DNA of 64,000 nucleotides from Spirosoma profusum (GCF_014699005.1 NZ_JACWZY010000004.1:1-64000), one strand, 5' to 3'. Positions 47,609 through 56,789 are shown, counted from the stretch's first letter. The notes: a model not told the origin generated them from the letters alone. A program made the numbers and translations.

Positions 47609-50323
47609 TCAGGAGAACAAACCTAACTGCACCGAATCCTTCTCATCAACCTCCTCGGTTTCGAGCGCCAAAGGGCTAGCAGTGATCACAGGTTTAGCAG
47701 GTTCCTTCACGACTTTCGGAGCCAGCAATTTTACATCTTTAACCTTTGCAAATGGTAATTTATTGCCTAACGCTTTCCAACCGCGTACGTCGATGAATCC
47801 TTCTGGCTCAAGCACCATTTTCTCCTGTGGACCACGGTCTTTTACCTGATGCACAATTTCGATACGTGGGTAACGGTCGACCGTGACAGCCAGGGCTTTC
47901 GAACCTTTAGTATCGCCTATGAAGCTGAATTTCTTATCAATTGATGTCGTTTCGACTTTAAACCGCTTAACGTACCACGCCTTCTGATTCGCTTCGTAAT
48001 ACACTGCCGAAACCACAGTTTCCGGATCGAATTTTTGTAGCGAGGCAATATCGTTGGGTTCGTAGCGATTCGTCAGGTCAAAGCTGGTTAGCTCGTACTG
48101 ACCATCTTTATAAACAACCAGAATATTGTCTTTAGCTTCAAAATTGCCCAGTAAGCGGCCACGTTCGTCGCGATTGAGTCGGCCCAGATGTTCGTCATAC
48201 CAGATATCGACCCCGCCGAGTGTCGACGTACCGGCTGTTTTCTGCGTGATTTTCCGAACCGGATATTTCGTCAGAATATTACCTTGTGCAGCCCGGTTTT
48301 TGATCAAAATCGAGGCAAAATCAAAATCGAACTGTTTGATTTTCGCTGAACTCTGCGCCGTCAAATTCACCGTAATCACTTCCGCTTCCCCGTTATCATT
48401 CGCACTGAAATACGTTAGCTTCGACTTTGGATTTCCCATTGTCAGATCGTATTCACGATCACGTGTCACACCCGTTACCGGGAACCGTTTGGCCATTGAA
48501 ATACCGGACTTACCATCCAGGTAAATCAGATTATAAATTTTCCGCTCGTCGGCCTTCTTGAACACCGAAACATATACAATATCCTTGCCGACGAACACTT
48601 TTTCCTGAATTTTCGTGACCATACATTTGCCATCCCGCCGGAACACGATGACGTCATCAATGTCGGAGCAGTCGCTTACATATTCGTCTTTCTTCAGGCC
48701 ATAGCCTACAAATCCACCTTCACGGTCAACGTAGAGCTTCTGGTTAGCAGCCGCCACTACGTTCGCAGAAATGGTATTGAACGCCCGGATTTCGGTTTTA
48801 CGCTCTCGCCCTTTGCCGTATTTTTTCTGCAACTCTTTGTAGTACGCAATGGCGTACCGGGTAATGTTCGCCAGATTATCTTCGGTTTCAGCCAGTTCCT
48901 GCTCCAGCCGGCGCATGAGTTCTTCGGCCTTGAACCCGTCGTATTTCGAGATGCGTTTGATTTTAATCTCTGTCAGACGTATCAGATCGTCTTCGGTTAT
49001 CTCACGATAAAACTGTTTCTTGAACGGTTTCAGTGCTTTATCGATCGTTTGAAGTACGGCTTCGAACGTTTCGCACTCTTCTATTTTCCGATAAATCCGG
49101 TTTTCAATGAAAATCTTTTCAAGCGAACTATACAGTAGCCGCTCCATCAACTCACTACGTCGAATTTCGAGTTCGCGTTGCAACAAATGCACCGTCTGAT
49201 GCGTGTTAACCCGCAAAATATCCGTTACGCTCACGAAATGCGGCTTATCGCCGATAATGACGCAGGCGTTAGGCGAAATGCTTACCTCGCAATCGGTAAA
49301 AGCATAAAGCGCGTCAATCGTTACGTCGGGTGAAACCCCGGGTTGCAGGTGAACCAGAATTTCAACGTCTTTGGCCGTATTGTCGACCACGGCCGCTACG
49401 TTCCGGCTGGGCGCTTTGATACGTATCTTGCCTAATTCGGCCGCTTTCACAATCGAATCGATCAATTGCGAGGTCGTTACGCCAAACGGTACGTCGCGAA
49501 TAGCCAGCGTTTTCTTGTCAACTTCTTCGATACGTGCCCGTACCCGTACTTTGCCCCCCCTATGTCCATCGTTATAATTGGTAACATCAATATGGCCACC
49601 AGTCTGGAAATCAGGGAAAAGCGAAACCGGTTTATCCTTCAACATCAGGATCGAAGCTTCAACCAGTTCATTAAAGTTATGGGGCAAAATCTTGGTCGAC
49701 AGACCTACAGCAATTCCTTCAACACCCTGCGCCAGCAGTAGCGGAAACTTCACCGGCAACGTAACGGGCTCTTTTTTACGCCCGTCGTAGCTCAGTTGCC
49801 ACTCCGTTGTTTTGTCGTTATAAACCGTATCGAGGCCAAATTTCGACAGCCGAACTTCAATATAACGCGGAGCAGCGGCTCCATCGCCCGTACGGACATC
49901 ACCCCAGCTTCCCTGGGTATCGAACAGCAATTCTTTCTGACCAATATTGACCAGCGCTTCCCCAATAGAAGCATCGCCGTGCGGGTGAAACTGCATGGTC
50001 TGCCCGATCACATTGGCGACTTTATTGAAACGACCATCGTCCATTTCTTTCAGGGCGTGCAGGATCCGGCGCTGAACAGGTTTTAAACCATCTTCAACTG
50101 CCGGAACGGCCCGTTCCAGAATAACGTAGGAAGCGTAATCGAGGAAGTAATTTTCATAAAGGCCCGACACAACCGTTTGGTCGTGAAGGACTTCTTCAGC
50201 ATTTTCAATGGGTTGTTCATTCACATCAGAGACGTCCGTCAGCGCCGTTTCATCGGCCGATGCCTCGGCTTCAGGCTGCTGATTATCGTCGTCCAGGATG
50301 GGTTCATTTTCATCGTTTATCAT
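47609..50323 (-). CDS. parC: DNA topoisomerase IV subunit A (ParC-type)
   Basis: 904 residues. It is a type II topoisomerase breakage-reunion subunit. After an acidic N-terminal extension of about 45 residues come SYVILERAVPAVEDGLKPVQRRILHAL, the winged-helix HPHGDASIGEALV and the catalytic tyrosine in GDGAAAPRYIEVRLSKFG (about residue 155). A coiled-coil region (EECETFEAVLQTIDKALKPFKKQF) and a C-terminal beta-pinwheel part follow. The GyrA-box is not evident, which favours topoisomerase IV over gyrase. The chain ends DSVQLGLFS, matching the sliding-clamp binding consensus QLxLF. The parE partner is not in this window. Length is near normal for Bacteroidota members. Confidence 0.9.
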   Translation of the reverse strand: MINDENEPILDDDNQQPEAEASADETALTDVSDVNEQPIENAEEVLHDQTVVSGLYENYFLDYASYVILERAVPAVEDGLKPVQRRILHALKEMDDGRFNKVANVIGQTMQFHPHGDASIGEALVNIGQKELLFDTQGSWGDVRTGDGAAAPRYIEVRLSKFGLDTVYNDKTTEWQLSYDGRKKEPVTLPVKFPLLLAQGVEGIAVGLSTKILPHNFNELVEASILMLKDKPVSLFPDFQTGGHIDVTNYNDGHRGGKVRVRARIEEVDKKTLAIRDVPFGVTTSQLIDSIVKAAELGKIRIKAPSRNVAAVVDNTAKDVEILVHLQPGVSPDVTIDALYAFTDCEVSISPNACVIIGDKPHFVSVTDILRVNTHQTVHLLQRELEIRRSELMERLLYSSLEKIFIENRIYRKIEECETFEAVLQTIDKALKPFKKQFYREITEDDLIRLTEIKIKRISKYDGFKAEELMRRLEQELAETEDNLANITRYAIAYYKELQKKYGKGRERKTEIRAFNTISANVVAAANQKLYVDREGGFVGYGLKKDEYVSDCSDIDDVIVFRRDGKCMVTKIQEKVFVGKDIVYVSVFKKADERKIYNLIYLDGKSGISMAKRFPVTGVTRDREYDLTMGNPKSKLTYFSANDNGEAEVITVNLTAQSSAKIKQFDFDFASILIKNRAAQGNILTKYPVRKITQKTAGTSTLGGVDIWYDEHLGRLNRDERGRLLGNFEAKDNILVVYKDGQYELTSFDLTNRYEPNDIASLQKFDPETVVSAVYYEANQKAWYVKRFKVETTSIDKKFSFIGDTKGSKALAVTVDRYPRIEIVHQVKDRGPQEKMVLEPEGFIDVRGWKALGNKLPFAKVKDVKLLAPKVVKEPAKPVITASPLALETEEVDEKDSVQLGLFS

Positions 50324-50493
50324 TGACTTTCGCTCAGGGATATTCCAGTGGATGGGTAGCGGATTTGGAAGAACATAGTACGTTCGTTCGATTCCTTAAA
50401 TATACGAAAATTTTTTCAAAAAACGGCTTTAGGCGTCGTTTTGCGGCAAAATTATGACTAACGTTTCCTCAAAACGACCGGCCGATATTTCAA

Positions 50494-51912
50494 TTAAGGT
50501 TGAGTAAATAAATTTTCGTAATGGGTAGATGGCAGGAAAATTCCACCACTTTCGGCATAAAACGAATTATCTGTAGGATAGACGCCCCGTTGTGTTTTCG
50601 TCCAGCTTGCGCCTGCTTTTGGGTGATACGTTACGAGCCGGTCCCAATTCTTGAAATACTGATGCCCATTCGTTTCCTGAAGCCCGACAGTCATGCCGGG
50701 GAAAGGAGAAAGACGGGCCGCTACGTTCTTGTTCCAGTCGACCAGAATCGGATTCACAGTCAGGTCGGCGCAGAAACAGGGGACTTTTTTCTCGTAGGCC
50801 AATTGCGTGATTTTCATGGTCATACTCAGCGTTTTGGCAATCGCTTTGACTGCAATAGCTGAGTAGCCCTGCTGAATCCGAACGGCGGCATCTTCAACGG
50901 TATGCGCACTTTCGTCGGCAGCCACACGAACGCCCAGTCCACCGACAAACTCTTCGTTACGTTCTTCAAACGGCTCTTCAATCACCGCAATCTGGTCGAA
51001 AGCGCCAATTTTTTTTGCATGATCCAGGAAACGTAGCAGCGTTTCCTTTTTCTCGTAGCGACCGTTGGCGTCGAAATAATACGGTATCTTCCCGTCTTTG
51101 GTATGCGGGGTTTCGTAGCTACCAATCGCCTTATGTACCGCCGTCAGAAAAGCGATATCTTTCTCCAGCATTTCGGACTGAGTTCCAGGGGCTCCAGTTT
51201 TTAGCTTCAGTATAAAATACCCTTCATCGGCAGCCGCTTTGATACGTTCGGCGGTGGTGCCGACGCTGAACGAAGGAATACTCGCTACGTTCTTGTGACG
51301 GTAGGATAAACCAGGTCGATAGGTTTCCGGGATGATGTCGTCGAATTTAGTCAGTCCGTTTTCCTGCGCGTATAACAACCAGGCGGCATTATCGACGCTT
51401 ACCAGCGCATTTAGGGCAAACGTTTTGCGAAGGTCGGGGTTACGCGTGATCGTTTTCGCATAGGTATATACGTCAGGCAAAAGTTCGTCAAGCAACGTAA
51501 TCGGACTGGTGAACGACTGGCTTTTCAGCATCTGCAATGCGCGATCGCTGATGGCGTACATGAGCGCATTGCCAACCCGCTCGGAATGAGCCGAAAATAC
51601 AGTTGCATCGGACCATAAAACACCCTGCGTACAAAGCCCCACTTTACGAATGCCAGACTCGCTCTCCAGCAGCGATGCGACCTGCCAGCTCTCGGTTATG
51701 GCGCTTCCCTTGAACCGATAAGGATTTAGCGGCTCCCGTTCAAAATTGGAGTCTACCTGTTTGATACGTATCGTTTTCGCTACGTTCGGTTTCTCGATAC
51801 GACTAGCCACGGCGGGTAAGGACTCCCCTACTCCCAACGCAACCAACGTACCGGCAGTCTGCATAAACGTCCGGCGATTGATGCCATTCTCTTGGCTTGG
51901 TAGGTTATCCAT
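50494..51912 (-). CDS. exported enolase-superfamily protein (mandelate racemase/muconate lactonizing type)
   Basis: 472 residues. The start contains NRRTFMQTAGTLVALGVG, a twin-arginine signal. The barrel domain carries the superfamily's acid/base and metal ligands in order: ILKLKTG (general-base lysine), YYFDANGRY, IEEPFEE and VAADESAH (metal-binding Asp, Glu, Asp), and AIAVKAIAK (second lysine), as in the dipeptide epimerase/muconate lactonizing group. The exact reaction is not clear. It is the third gene of a minus-strand group with the hydroxyacid dehydrogenase and acetyl xylan esterase upstream, which suggests carbohydrate or sugar-acid breakdown. Confidence 0.88.
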   Translation of the reverse strand: MDNLPSQENGINRRTFMQTAGTLVALGVGESLPAVASRIEKPNVAKTIRIKQVDSNFEREPLNPYRFKGSAITESWQVASLLESESGIRKVGLCTQGVLWSDATVFSAHSERVGNALMYAISDRALQMLKSQSFTSPITLLDELLPDVYTYAKTITRNPDLRKTFALNALVSVDNAAWLLYAQENGLTKFDDIIPETYRPGLSYRHKNVASIPSFSVGTTAERIKAAADEGYFILKLKTGAPGTQSEMLEKDIAFLTAVHKAIGSYETPHTKDGKIPYYFDANGRYEKKETLLRFLDHAKKIGAFDQIAVIEEPFEERNEEFVGGLGVRVAADESAHTVEDAAVRIQQGYSAIAVKAIAKTLSMTMKITQLAYEKKVPCFCADLTVNPILVDWNKNVAARLSPFPGMTVGLQETNGHQYFKNWDRLVTYHPKAGASWTKTQRGVYPTDNSFYAESGGIFLPSTHYENLFTQP

Positions 51913-51919
51913 ACTTACG

Positions 51920-52852
51920 TCAATATCCTCGGCTCAATTCTACTACGTTTTCGAGCGGCTCTCCAGCTATAAAATGGTTTAGGTTGCGCAGAAAATGAAC
52001 AACTTTCCCAGCATCTTCATCAGGTTGTCCTCCACCGGTGTGCTGCGTGAGTAATACGTTCGGTAATGTCCAAAGCGGGCTATCGGTTGGCAGTGGCTCT
52101 TGCGCCGTTACGTCCAGTACGGCTCCGCTCAACTGACCCGATTGCAACGCCTGAATCAACGCGGGCTCATCGGTGGTGCTACCCCGTCCAACATTAGCGT
52201 AAATGCTTCCGGGTTTCATGGCTGCAATCACCTCCGCCGATACAAAGCCAGTTGCCGTACCGGGCAGGCAGTTAATCAGAATATCCGTTTGCGATAGCTC
52301 CTGTTTCAGTTCTTCGACCGAGTGTAAGTCAGCCTGGGGATCGGTTCGGGCGAGCATTTTTGTCTGACACTCAAATCCCGTCAGCATCTGGCGGACAGCC
52401 TGCCCAATGGTACCGGTTCCCAGAATAACGACGCGCTGCCGACGTAGCAGTCCAGTTCGGTCGCGGATGGGTGCCCCTACCCACTCAGAACGATTCTGTA
52501 ACGTGACCAATTCTGGAATACGACGGTATAAAGCGAGAATGCCTGCAACCATCGTTTCGGCGCAGGGCCACGCAAAATAATCACCCATGTTTGCGACCTG
52601 TGCGGTCAATTGGGCTTGTTTATACCCATCAAAACCGGCAGAATCCAACTGCCAGAATTTCAGATTTGGCAGCGATTTGCCAAACCAGGCCGCCGGTGGA
52701 TTACCCATGACAATTTTAGACAACCGAAAAGCGGCTTCTTGCTCTTCTTTTGGCAAGTCTTGCCGAAAAATCGGCGTTACCTTGGTCGGTAGTTGCTGAA
52801 GAAGCTGATTTTTAAACGTATCGTTGAGGTTCGTATTGACAAAAAGTTGCAT
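51920..52852 (-). CDS. D-isomer-specific 2-hydroxyacid dehydrogenase
   Basis: 310 residues. The NAD-binding fold shows VVILGTGTIGQAVRQML (about residues 140-156, GxGxxG), DILINCLPGTATGFVSAEVIAAMKPGSIYANVGRGSTTDEPALIQAL (about 195-241) and the catalytic histidine in LPNVLLTQHTGGG, with the supporting glutamate in QEPLPTDSPLW. Such enzymes reduce 2-ketoacids to D-2-hydroxyacids or the reverse. The gene lies between the enolase-superfamily gene (seven-base gap) and the acetyl xylan esterase gene, and the three may act in one sugar-acid pathway. Confidence 0.9.
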   Translation of the reverse strand: MQLFVNTNLNDTFKNQLLQQLPTKVTPIFRQDLPKEEQEAAFRLSKIVMGNPPAAWFGKSLPNLKFWQLDSAGFDGYKQAQLTAQVANMGDYFAWPCAETMVAGILALYRRIPELVTLQNRSEWVGAPIRDRTGLLRRQRVVILGTGTIGQAVRQMLTGFECQTKMLARTDPQADLHSVEELKQELSQTDILINCLPGTATGFVSAEVIAAMKPGSIYANVGRGSTTDEPALIQALQSGQLSGAVLDVTAQEPLPTDSPLWTLPNVLLTQHTGGGQPDEDAGKVVHFLRNLNHFIAGEPLENVVELSRGY

Positions 52853-52856
52853 AGAT

Positions 52857-52935
52857 TAATTGATAATGATTAATGCAAAATGATTAATGAATAATGAGAA
52901 ATTCCACCCGCATTACTCATTTTACATTTTCCATT
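52857..52935. repeat. AATGNNN hairpin repeat in the dehydrogenase-esterase gap
   Basis: Heptamer units AATGATT, AATGCAA, AATGATT, AATGAAT, AATGAGA run from 52867 and a partly complementary pyrimidine stretch (ATTACTCATTTTACATTTTC) lies at 52912-52931. It fills the 89-bp gap. Near-identical words occur at 11251-11270 inside a signal peptide. Confidence 0.65.
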
Positions 52936-52941
52936 ATTTGT

Positions 52942-54234
52942 TTATTTGCCCCCCTTCAACTGCCCTAGCAGCCAGGTGGTCATTTTTTCGGTTTGTTCGG
53001 GATACGTCCAGTGACCGGTATCCTTGAACGACGTGTCGAGCATTTTCTGGCCGGGTATTACGTTGTAGGCGGCATACATCGACGTTGGCGGGCAGGTTTC
53101 GTCGTTGAAACCCCACGAATAATAGCCCGGTACGTTCACCATACGAGCGAAATTCACTACGTCATAATAACCTGTGGTTTTGATGCGATCGGGTTTGTTA
53201 TTGTAGGCCAGATTATCGCCCGTAAACAGATGCGGCCAACCACCAGCCCGACCGTTCAGGTAACCCGTTACGTCGGCTATAGCCGGGTAATATGCTCCCA
53301 GCCACTTGATACGGGTATCCAGTCCGGCAGTAACGATGCTCAGTGCTCCACCCTGACTTCCACCGGTAACAGCTATATTCTGCCCATCATACTGCGACAT
53401 ACTTACCAGAAAATCGACAGCCCGCACGCAGCCCAGATACACTCGTTTGTAGTAATACCGGTCGCGGTCGTCGAGGTTAGCAGCCTGATAACCATTAAGT
53501 GGTCCACGCGCTAAATCAACATAAACACCCGGATCCATCGTAACGGGTACGCCATGAATACCAACTTCAAGCGTAATAAAGCCTTTTTCGGCTTCGGCGA
53601 TCATACCCGCGTAAGGACGTACACCCGCGCCCGGTACGCGCAGAATGGCCGGATATTTTCCTTCCTTTTTGGGAACACACAAAATTCCGTAAAATCGGGA
53701 GCTGTTGATATTCTGCAAACTCAGATGATACACGTTCGTCAACTCGGTGCAGCGTTCGGGCAAAAGCGTCATACGGGCATCGATCGGAATCTTGGCCAGA
53801 TCCGCTTTGGCGTTATCCCAGAACGCTTTGAAATCGGCGGGATTGGCTACGGTTGGTTTGATTGTCAATGGTTCGAAGCCCGCTGTCGTCAGGCCCTTAT
53901 AATCCTTTCCATCAAGTTCTACGATAGCGATGCACCGCAGAAAACCGGCTGTTTTCATCGTGCCACCGTCCAGTGCCAACGTTCCATTTGCCAACGTAAC
54001 GGTTTCTTTTTTGGTCGGCTCCATTTTTTCCGGACCGATCTCGTAGCGCATTTTCGCCCCTTTGAACAATACGTTGTTGCGATAGACTGTTACGTTGAAT
54101 TTTACAGGTTCACCCACTTTATACAACCAGTCTTCATGGTCGGGAGTGATGATAACTTTAACAAACTTCTCGGAGGGCTGGGCTACTACGTCGGCAAGCC
54201 GAATTAGGAAGAGGAGGAGAATTAGCCGTTTCAT
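52942..54234 (-). CDS. acetyl xylan esterase-family hydrolase (CE7-like)
   Basis: 430 residues with a signal peptide (LILLLFLIRLADVVAQ). An N-terminal beta domain (VKVIITPDHEDWLYKVGEPVKFNVTVY, residues about 24-130) precedes an alpha/beta-hydrolase domain: AILRVPGAGVRPYAGMIAE, the nucleophile elbow in NIAVTGGSQGGALS (about residue 293), the acid in NDETCPPTSMY and the histidine in FKDTGHWTYP. It resembles the acetyl xylan esterase/cephalosporin deacetylase group, which removes acetyl esters from polysaccharides and oligosaccharides. First gene of a three-gene minus-strand group. Confidence 0.9.
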   Translation of the reverse strand: MKRLILLLFLIRLADVVAQPSEKFVKVIITPDHEDWLYKVGEPVKFNVTVYRNNVLFKGAKMRYEIGPEKMEPTKKETVTLANGTLALDGGTMKTAGFLRCIAIVELDGKDYKGLTTAGFEPLTIKPTVANPADFKAFWDNAKADLAKIPIDARMTLLPERCTELTNVYHLSLQNINSSRFYGILCVPKKEGKYPAILRVPGAGVRPYAGMIAEAEKGFITLEVGIHGVPVTMDPGVYVDLARGPLNGYQAANLDDRDRYYYKRVYLGCVRAVDFLVSMSQYDGQNIAVTGGSQGGALSIVTAGLDTRIKWLGAYYPAIADVTGYLNGRAGGWPHLFTGDNLAYNNKPDRIKTTGYYDVVNFARMVNVPGYYSWGFNDETCPPTSMYAAYNVIPGQKMLDTSFKDTGHWTYPEQTEKMTTWLLGQLKGGK

Positions 54235-54346
54235 GAATGGAATAATGCTTTTAGGGCATAAAGGAAAAACGTAACGGAACTTACCTGCAACAGGTAGAAC
54301 ATAAGTACGATTGTAGCCGTCCAGGCTACATTACACTAGGACAACC

Positions 54347-55597
54347 CTACACTTCCTCAACTCGCGCGGGCGTGTGGTAGCCTCGACGAACTACCTGAAT
54401 GTTGACAACGCACCGAATAAGCAGCATCAGCGGGTACACTACGTCGACGCCACCCGGTACGTTCGACAAGATCATGCCCAGAAGTATCAGGATGGACGTA
54501 ACGCTGAAATATACCGTCCGCCGACGGGCTGTTGCCGATGGTCTGGTAGCCCAATAAATTAAGGGTAAATGAAGCGGCATCAGGTACAGCAGCGTTGGAT
54601 TCCAGGCCGTTACGCCATGATCGGTACCAACCCAGAGCAGGTACAGAAACCAACCCAGAAAACCCGATACGCCGAACAACAACCGGTCGAGCCAGCGGTC
54701 GACTTTGCCAGCCAGCATATACCGCCGAATGGTGTACACGGCCACGGCCAGAGCCAGTAAACCAAACACTACGTTCGGATCGAGTATAAATGGAAGCTGC
54801 TGACGTATTGTCTGGCGGGCTTCGAAAAGTGTTTGATCGCTGGCAACCAATGGTACAACTCGTCCATCGCCCTGACGCAGAGTCGATTTCGCCATTTGGT
54901 CGTGTACGTTATCGGGCAGATACATGGCGTGCCAGCCGTCTGTCTGTTCATCGGCTGGATTACCAATGGCTAAATTCATGCCCAGTTTGGCCCAGGTCTT
55001 TCCACTCTTATCCAGATAATCGTTCATCCAGTCGCGATACGACTTTCCGGTCATTTTTGCCTTCGTTGGTATGGTCAAACTATCGCCACAGGCTTCGGCA
55101 ATTTTGTCGCGGGGACGACTGGCGCAGTTGTCGTAGAAGAATTTGTACTGATACGTCCGGTTTTCGGGCAGCATGTTCGTCTGTAAAACGGCAAACAGCT
55201 TCTCTTTCTGTGCTTGTGACAGGTTCAATATTTGTTCGCGCACCGTACGGTTTTCGGCCTGATACGCGTACAGAAAGGGATACATGTCGTAAGCGTCGAT
55301 GTAGTATGGCAGTGTTCCACGCAAAAACTTCACGTAAAAGTTATTCTCAGCAAATCGAAACCCGCCCCAGCCAAACGTTACGTCTATATTGCGAGCCGGA
55401 TCATTCACTCGAATGGCCGTATGCCCAAACACCGAGTACAGGTCTTCACCCGGTCCCACGGTCAGCAAACTCATTTTGGCTGAAGGAGAAAGGTTTTGGG
55501 CAAATGATGAATGATGAATGATAAATGATAAATGCAGGATGAGCAGAATCATCCAAACCCTCTGCCCCATGCCTTTTGCCCTATGCAACTTATTCAT
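54347..55597 (-). CDS. DUF4105 membrane protein, related to the Bacteroides lipoprotein N-acyltransferase Lnb
   Basis: 416 residues from MNKLHRAKGMGQ, whose ATG overlaps the rsmI stop; starts at 55570 or 55552 are also possible. The signal-peptide core ILHLSFIIHHSSFAQ is encoded by AATGATA-type repeat DNA. The DUF4105 domain (about residues 45-215) includes the family's histidine in SVFGHTAIRVN and cysteine in YKFFYDNCASRPRDK. About five membrane helices follow (about 280-400). DUF4105 includes the Bacteroides protein Lnb reported to N-acylate lipoproteins with a Cys-His pair; many lipoproteins are encoded in this window. Whether this copy has that activity is inference. Translationally coupled to rsmI. 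Confidence 0.8.
   Translation of the reverse strand: MNKLHRAKGMGQRVWMILLILHLSFIIHHSSFAQNLSPSAKMSLLTVGPGEDLYSVFGHTAIRVNDPARNIDVTFGWGGFRFAENNFYVKFLRGTLPYYIDAYDMYPFLYAYQAENRTVREQILNLSQAQKEKLFAVLQTNMLPENRTYQYKFFYDNCASRPRDKIAEACGDSLTIPTKAKMTGKSYRDWMNDYLDKSGKTWAKLGMNLAIGNPADEQTDGWHAMYLPDNVHDQMAKSTLRQGDGRVVPLVASDQTLFEARQTIRQQLPFILDPNVVFGLLALAVAVYTIRRYMLAGKVDRWLDRLLFGVSGFLGWFLYLLWVGTDHGVTAWNPTLLYLMPLHLPLIYWATRPSATARRRTVYFSVTSILILLGMILSNVPGGVDVVYPLMLLIRCVVNIQVVRRGYHTPARVEEV
55500..55590. repeat. AATGATG-type repeat with a GC-rich block, in the DUF4105 gene start
   Basis: Units AAATGATG, AATGATG, AATGATA and AATGATAA run from 55502 to about 55534, followed by a purine-rich minus-strand block with GGGCAAAAGGCATGGGGCAG-like words (55551-55578). 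Both lie in the N-terminal coding region of the DUF4105 gene; the minus-strand reading of the first block gives LHLSFIIHHSSFA. Words of the second block recur at 59746-59764. Confidence 0.65.
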
Positions 55598-56309
55598 CTT
55601 CCTTATCTGTATCAAACGTGCGCTTAGCTTTTCCACGAACAGGTTCTTTTCCTTGTACGCAAACGACAATCTCACCTTTTATAGTTTTTTGGGCAAAATA
55701 CGGAATAAGTTCGGATAAGGGGCCGCGTTGAGTTTCTTCAAATAGCTTGGTGAGTTCGCGCGAGACGCTGGCTGGCCGGTCGGCTCCGAATACATCGGCA
55801 AATTGCTGAAGCGTTTTCAACAGGCGGTGGGGCGATTCGTAGAAAACCATGGTCCGCTCCTCCCCCGCCAGTTCGCCCAGACGCGTCTGTCGGCCTTTTT
55901 TATGCGGTAAAAATCCTTCGAACGTAAAGCGTACACTTGGAAGTCCTGAATTGACCAGAGCAGGCACAAAGGCTGTTGGACCGGGAAGGCACTCAACCGG
56001 TACGTCGTTTTTGATGCATTCACGCACCAGCAGAAAACCAGGGTCGGAGATGCCCGGCGTACCGGCGTCAGATACCAGTGCCAGCGTTTTGCCTTCTTTT
56101 AGTTGGCTAATCAGGCGCTGAACGGTCTGATGCTCATTGAAAATATGGTAGCTATGAAGCGGTTTGCTGATATTGAGATGACGTAACAAAACACCCGACG
56201 TACGTGTATCTTCGGCCAGAATCGCGTCGGCGCTTTTCAGTACGTTGATGGCACGTAGCGTAATATCGTCTAAGTTACCGATAGGTGTCGGCACGAGGAA
56301 TAATTTCAT
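55590..56309 (-). CDS. rsmI: 16S rRNA (cytidine1402-2'-O)-methyltransferase
   Basis: 239 residues of the tetrapyrrole-methylase fold. It starts MKLFLVPTPIGNLDDITLRAINVLKSADAILAEDTR (SAM-binding PTPIGNLDD) and has HNEHQ-like YHIFNEHQTV, LVSDAGTPGISDPGFLLV (about residues 80-97), PGPTAFVPALVNSGLP, FEGFLPHKKGRQTRL and FYESPHRLLKTL. RsmI methylates the ribose of C1402 in 16S rRNA, helping start-codon fidelity. The C-terminal tail (VRGKAKRTFDTDKEDE) is charged. Downstream is the DUF4105 gene, overlapping by eight bases; upstream is the pterin dehydratase gene, separated by an octamer hairpin. Confidence 0.96.
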   Translation of the reverse strand: MKLFLVPTPIGNLDDITLRAINVLKSADAILAEDTRTSGVLLRHLNISKPLHSYHIFNEHQTVQRLISQLKEGKTLALVSDAGTPGISDPGFLLVRECIKNDVPVECLPGPTAFVPALVNSGLPSVRFTFEGFLPHKKGRQTRLGELAGEERTMVFYESPHRLLKTLQQFADVFGADRPASVSRELTKLFEETQRGPLSELIPYFAQKTIKGEIVVCVQGKEPVRGKAKRTFDTDKEDE

Positions 56310-56415
56310 AAAGAGTGAAAGAGCGAAAGAATGAAAGAATGAAAGAGCGAAAATAGCTTGCGCCAGTCGGAATGCCGCACCACCACTCTTTCATTCTTTC
56401 ACACTTTCGCTCTTT
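56310..56415. repeat. octamer hairpin repeat between rsmI and the pterin dehydratase gene
   Basis: GAGTGAAA, GAGCGAAA, GAATGAAA, GAATGAAA and GAGCGAAA run from 56313 to 56352. The complementary pyrimidine arm, CACTCTTTCATTCTTTCACA to the GCTCTTT at 56414, pairs with it over about 30 bp with three mismatches. The repeat nearly touches both flanking genes. Confidence 0.8.
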
Positions 56416-56641
56416 AAATTTTATCTATCGCAGCTGCCAACTTCCGGTCTTTGTCGGTCACTACGTTACCGGCATCATGGGTCGAGAGTTTGATGGTGAT
56501 TTCGTTATAAACATTTGACCACCAGGGATGATGGTCCATTTTCTCAGCAATCAGGGCCACGCGGGTCATGAAACCGAACGCTTCGTTGAAATCAGCGAAT
56601 TTAAAATCGCGGACCAGTTGGTTATCTTTTTCCTGCCACAT
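56414..56641 (-). CDS. pterin-4a-carbinolamine dehydratase
   Basis: 75 residues, slightly shorter than the usual 90-100. The conserved active-site pattern is [31 protein letters not shown] (about residues 34-64), with the three-histidine arrangement typical of the family. It dehydrates the 4a-hydroxy pterin formed by aromatic amino-acid hydroxylases, or, in many bacteria, acts in pterin metabolism more broadly; some members also act as DNA-binding cofactors. No hydroxylase is in the window. The gene lies upstream of rsmI with an octamer hairpin between them. Confidence 0.88.
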   Translation of the reverse strand: MWQEKDNQLVRDFKFADFNEAFGFMTRVALIAEKMDHHPWWSNVYNEITIKLSTHDAGNVVTDKDRKLAAAIDKI

Positions 56642-56773
56642 ACAAGTCGAAAATTGTTAGTCTATAAGTCAACAGGAAAGTGCTGTGCTCTGTTCATTTG
56701 AATTGGGCGATAAGGTTGTGGCCTGGTCGGACTAACGTACTACGTCGTGCGAATCATTTTTCGGAAAAACTGC

Positions 56774-56786
56774 GTATCATTGATAC
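56774..56786. promoter_or_regulatory. short palindrome next to the start of the 980-aa gene
   Basis: GTATCA-T-TGATAC lies three bases before the ATG at 56790. It could be an operator, but a palindrome of this length can occur by chance. Confidence 0.25.
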
Positions 56787-56789
56787 TCC

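Noticed and set aside
47609-50323. DNA gyrase subunit A
   Set aside because: The GyrA box is not evident and the layout is ParC-like, although the catalytic core alone cannot exclude gyrase.
54790-55521. 243-codon plus-strand ORF
   Set aside because: It is antisense to the DUF4105 gene, Arg/Ser-rich and without a recognisable motif; other long antisense frames (53554-54207, 60111-60893, 32384-33127) were rejected for the same reason.
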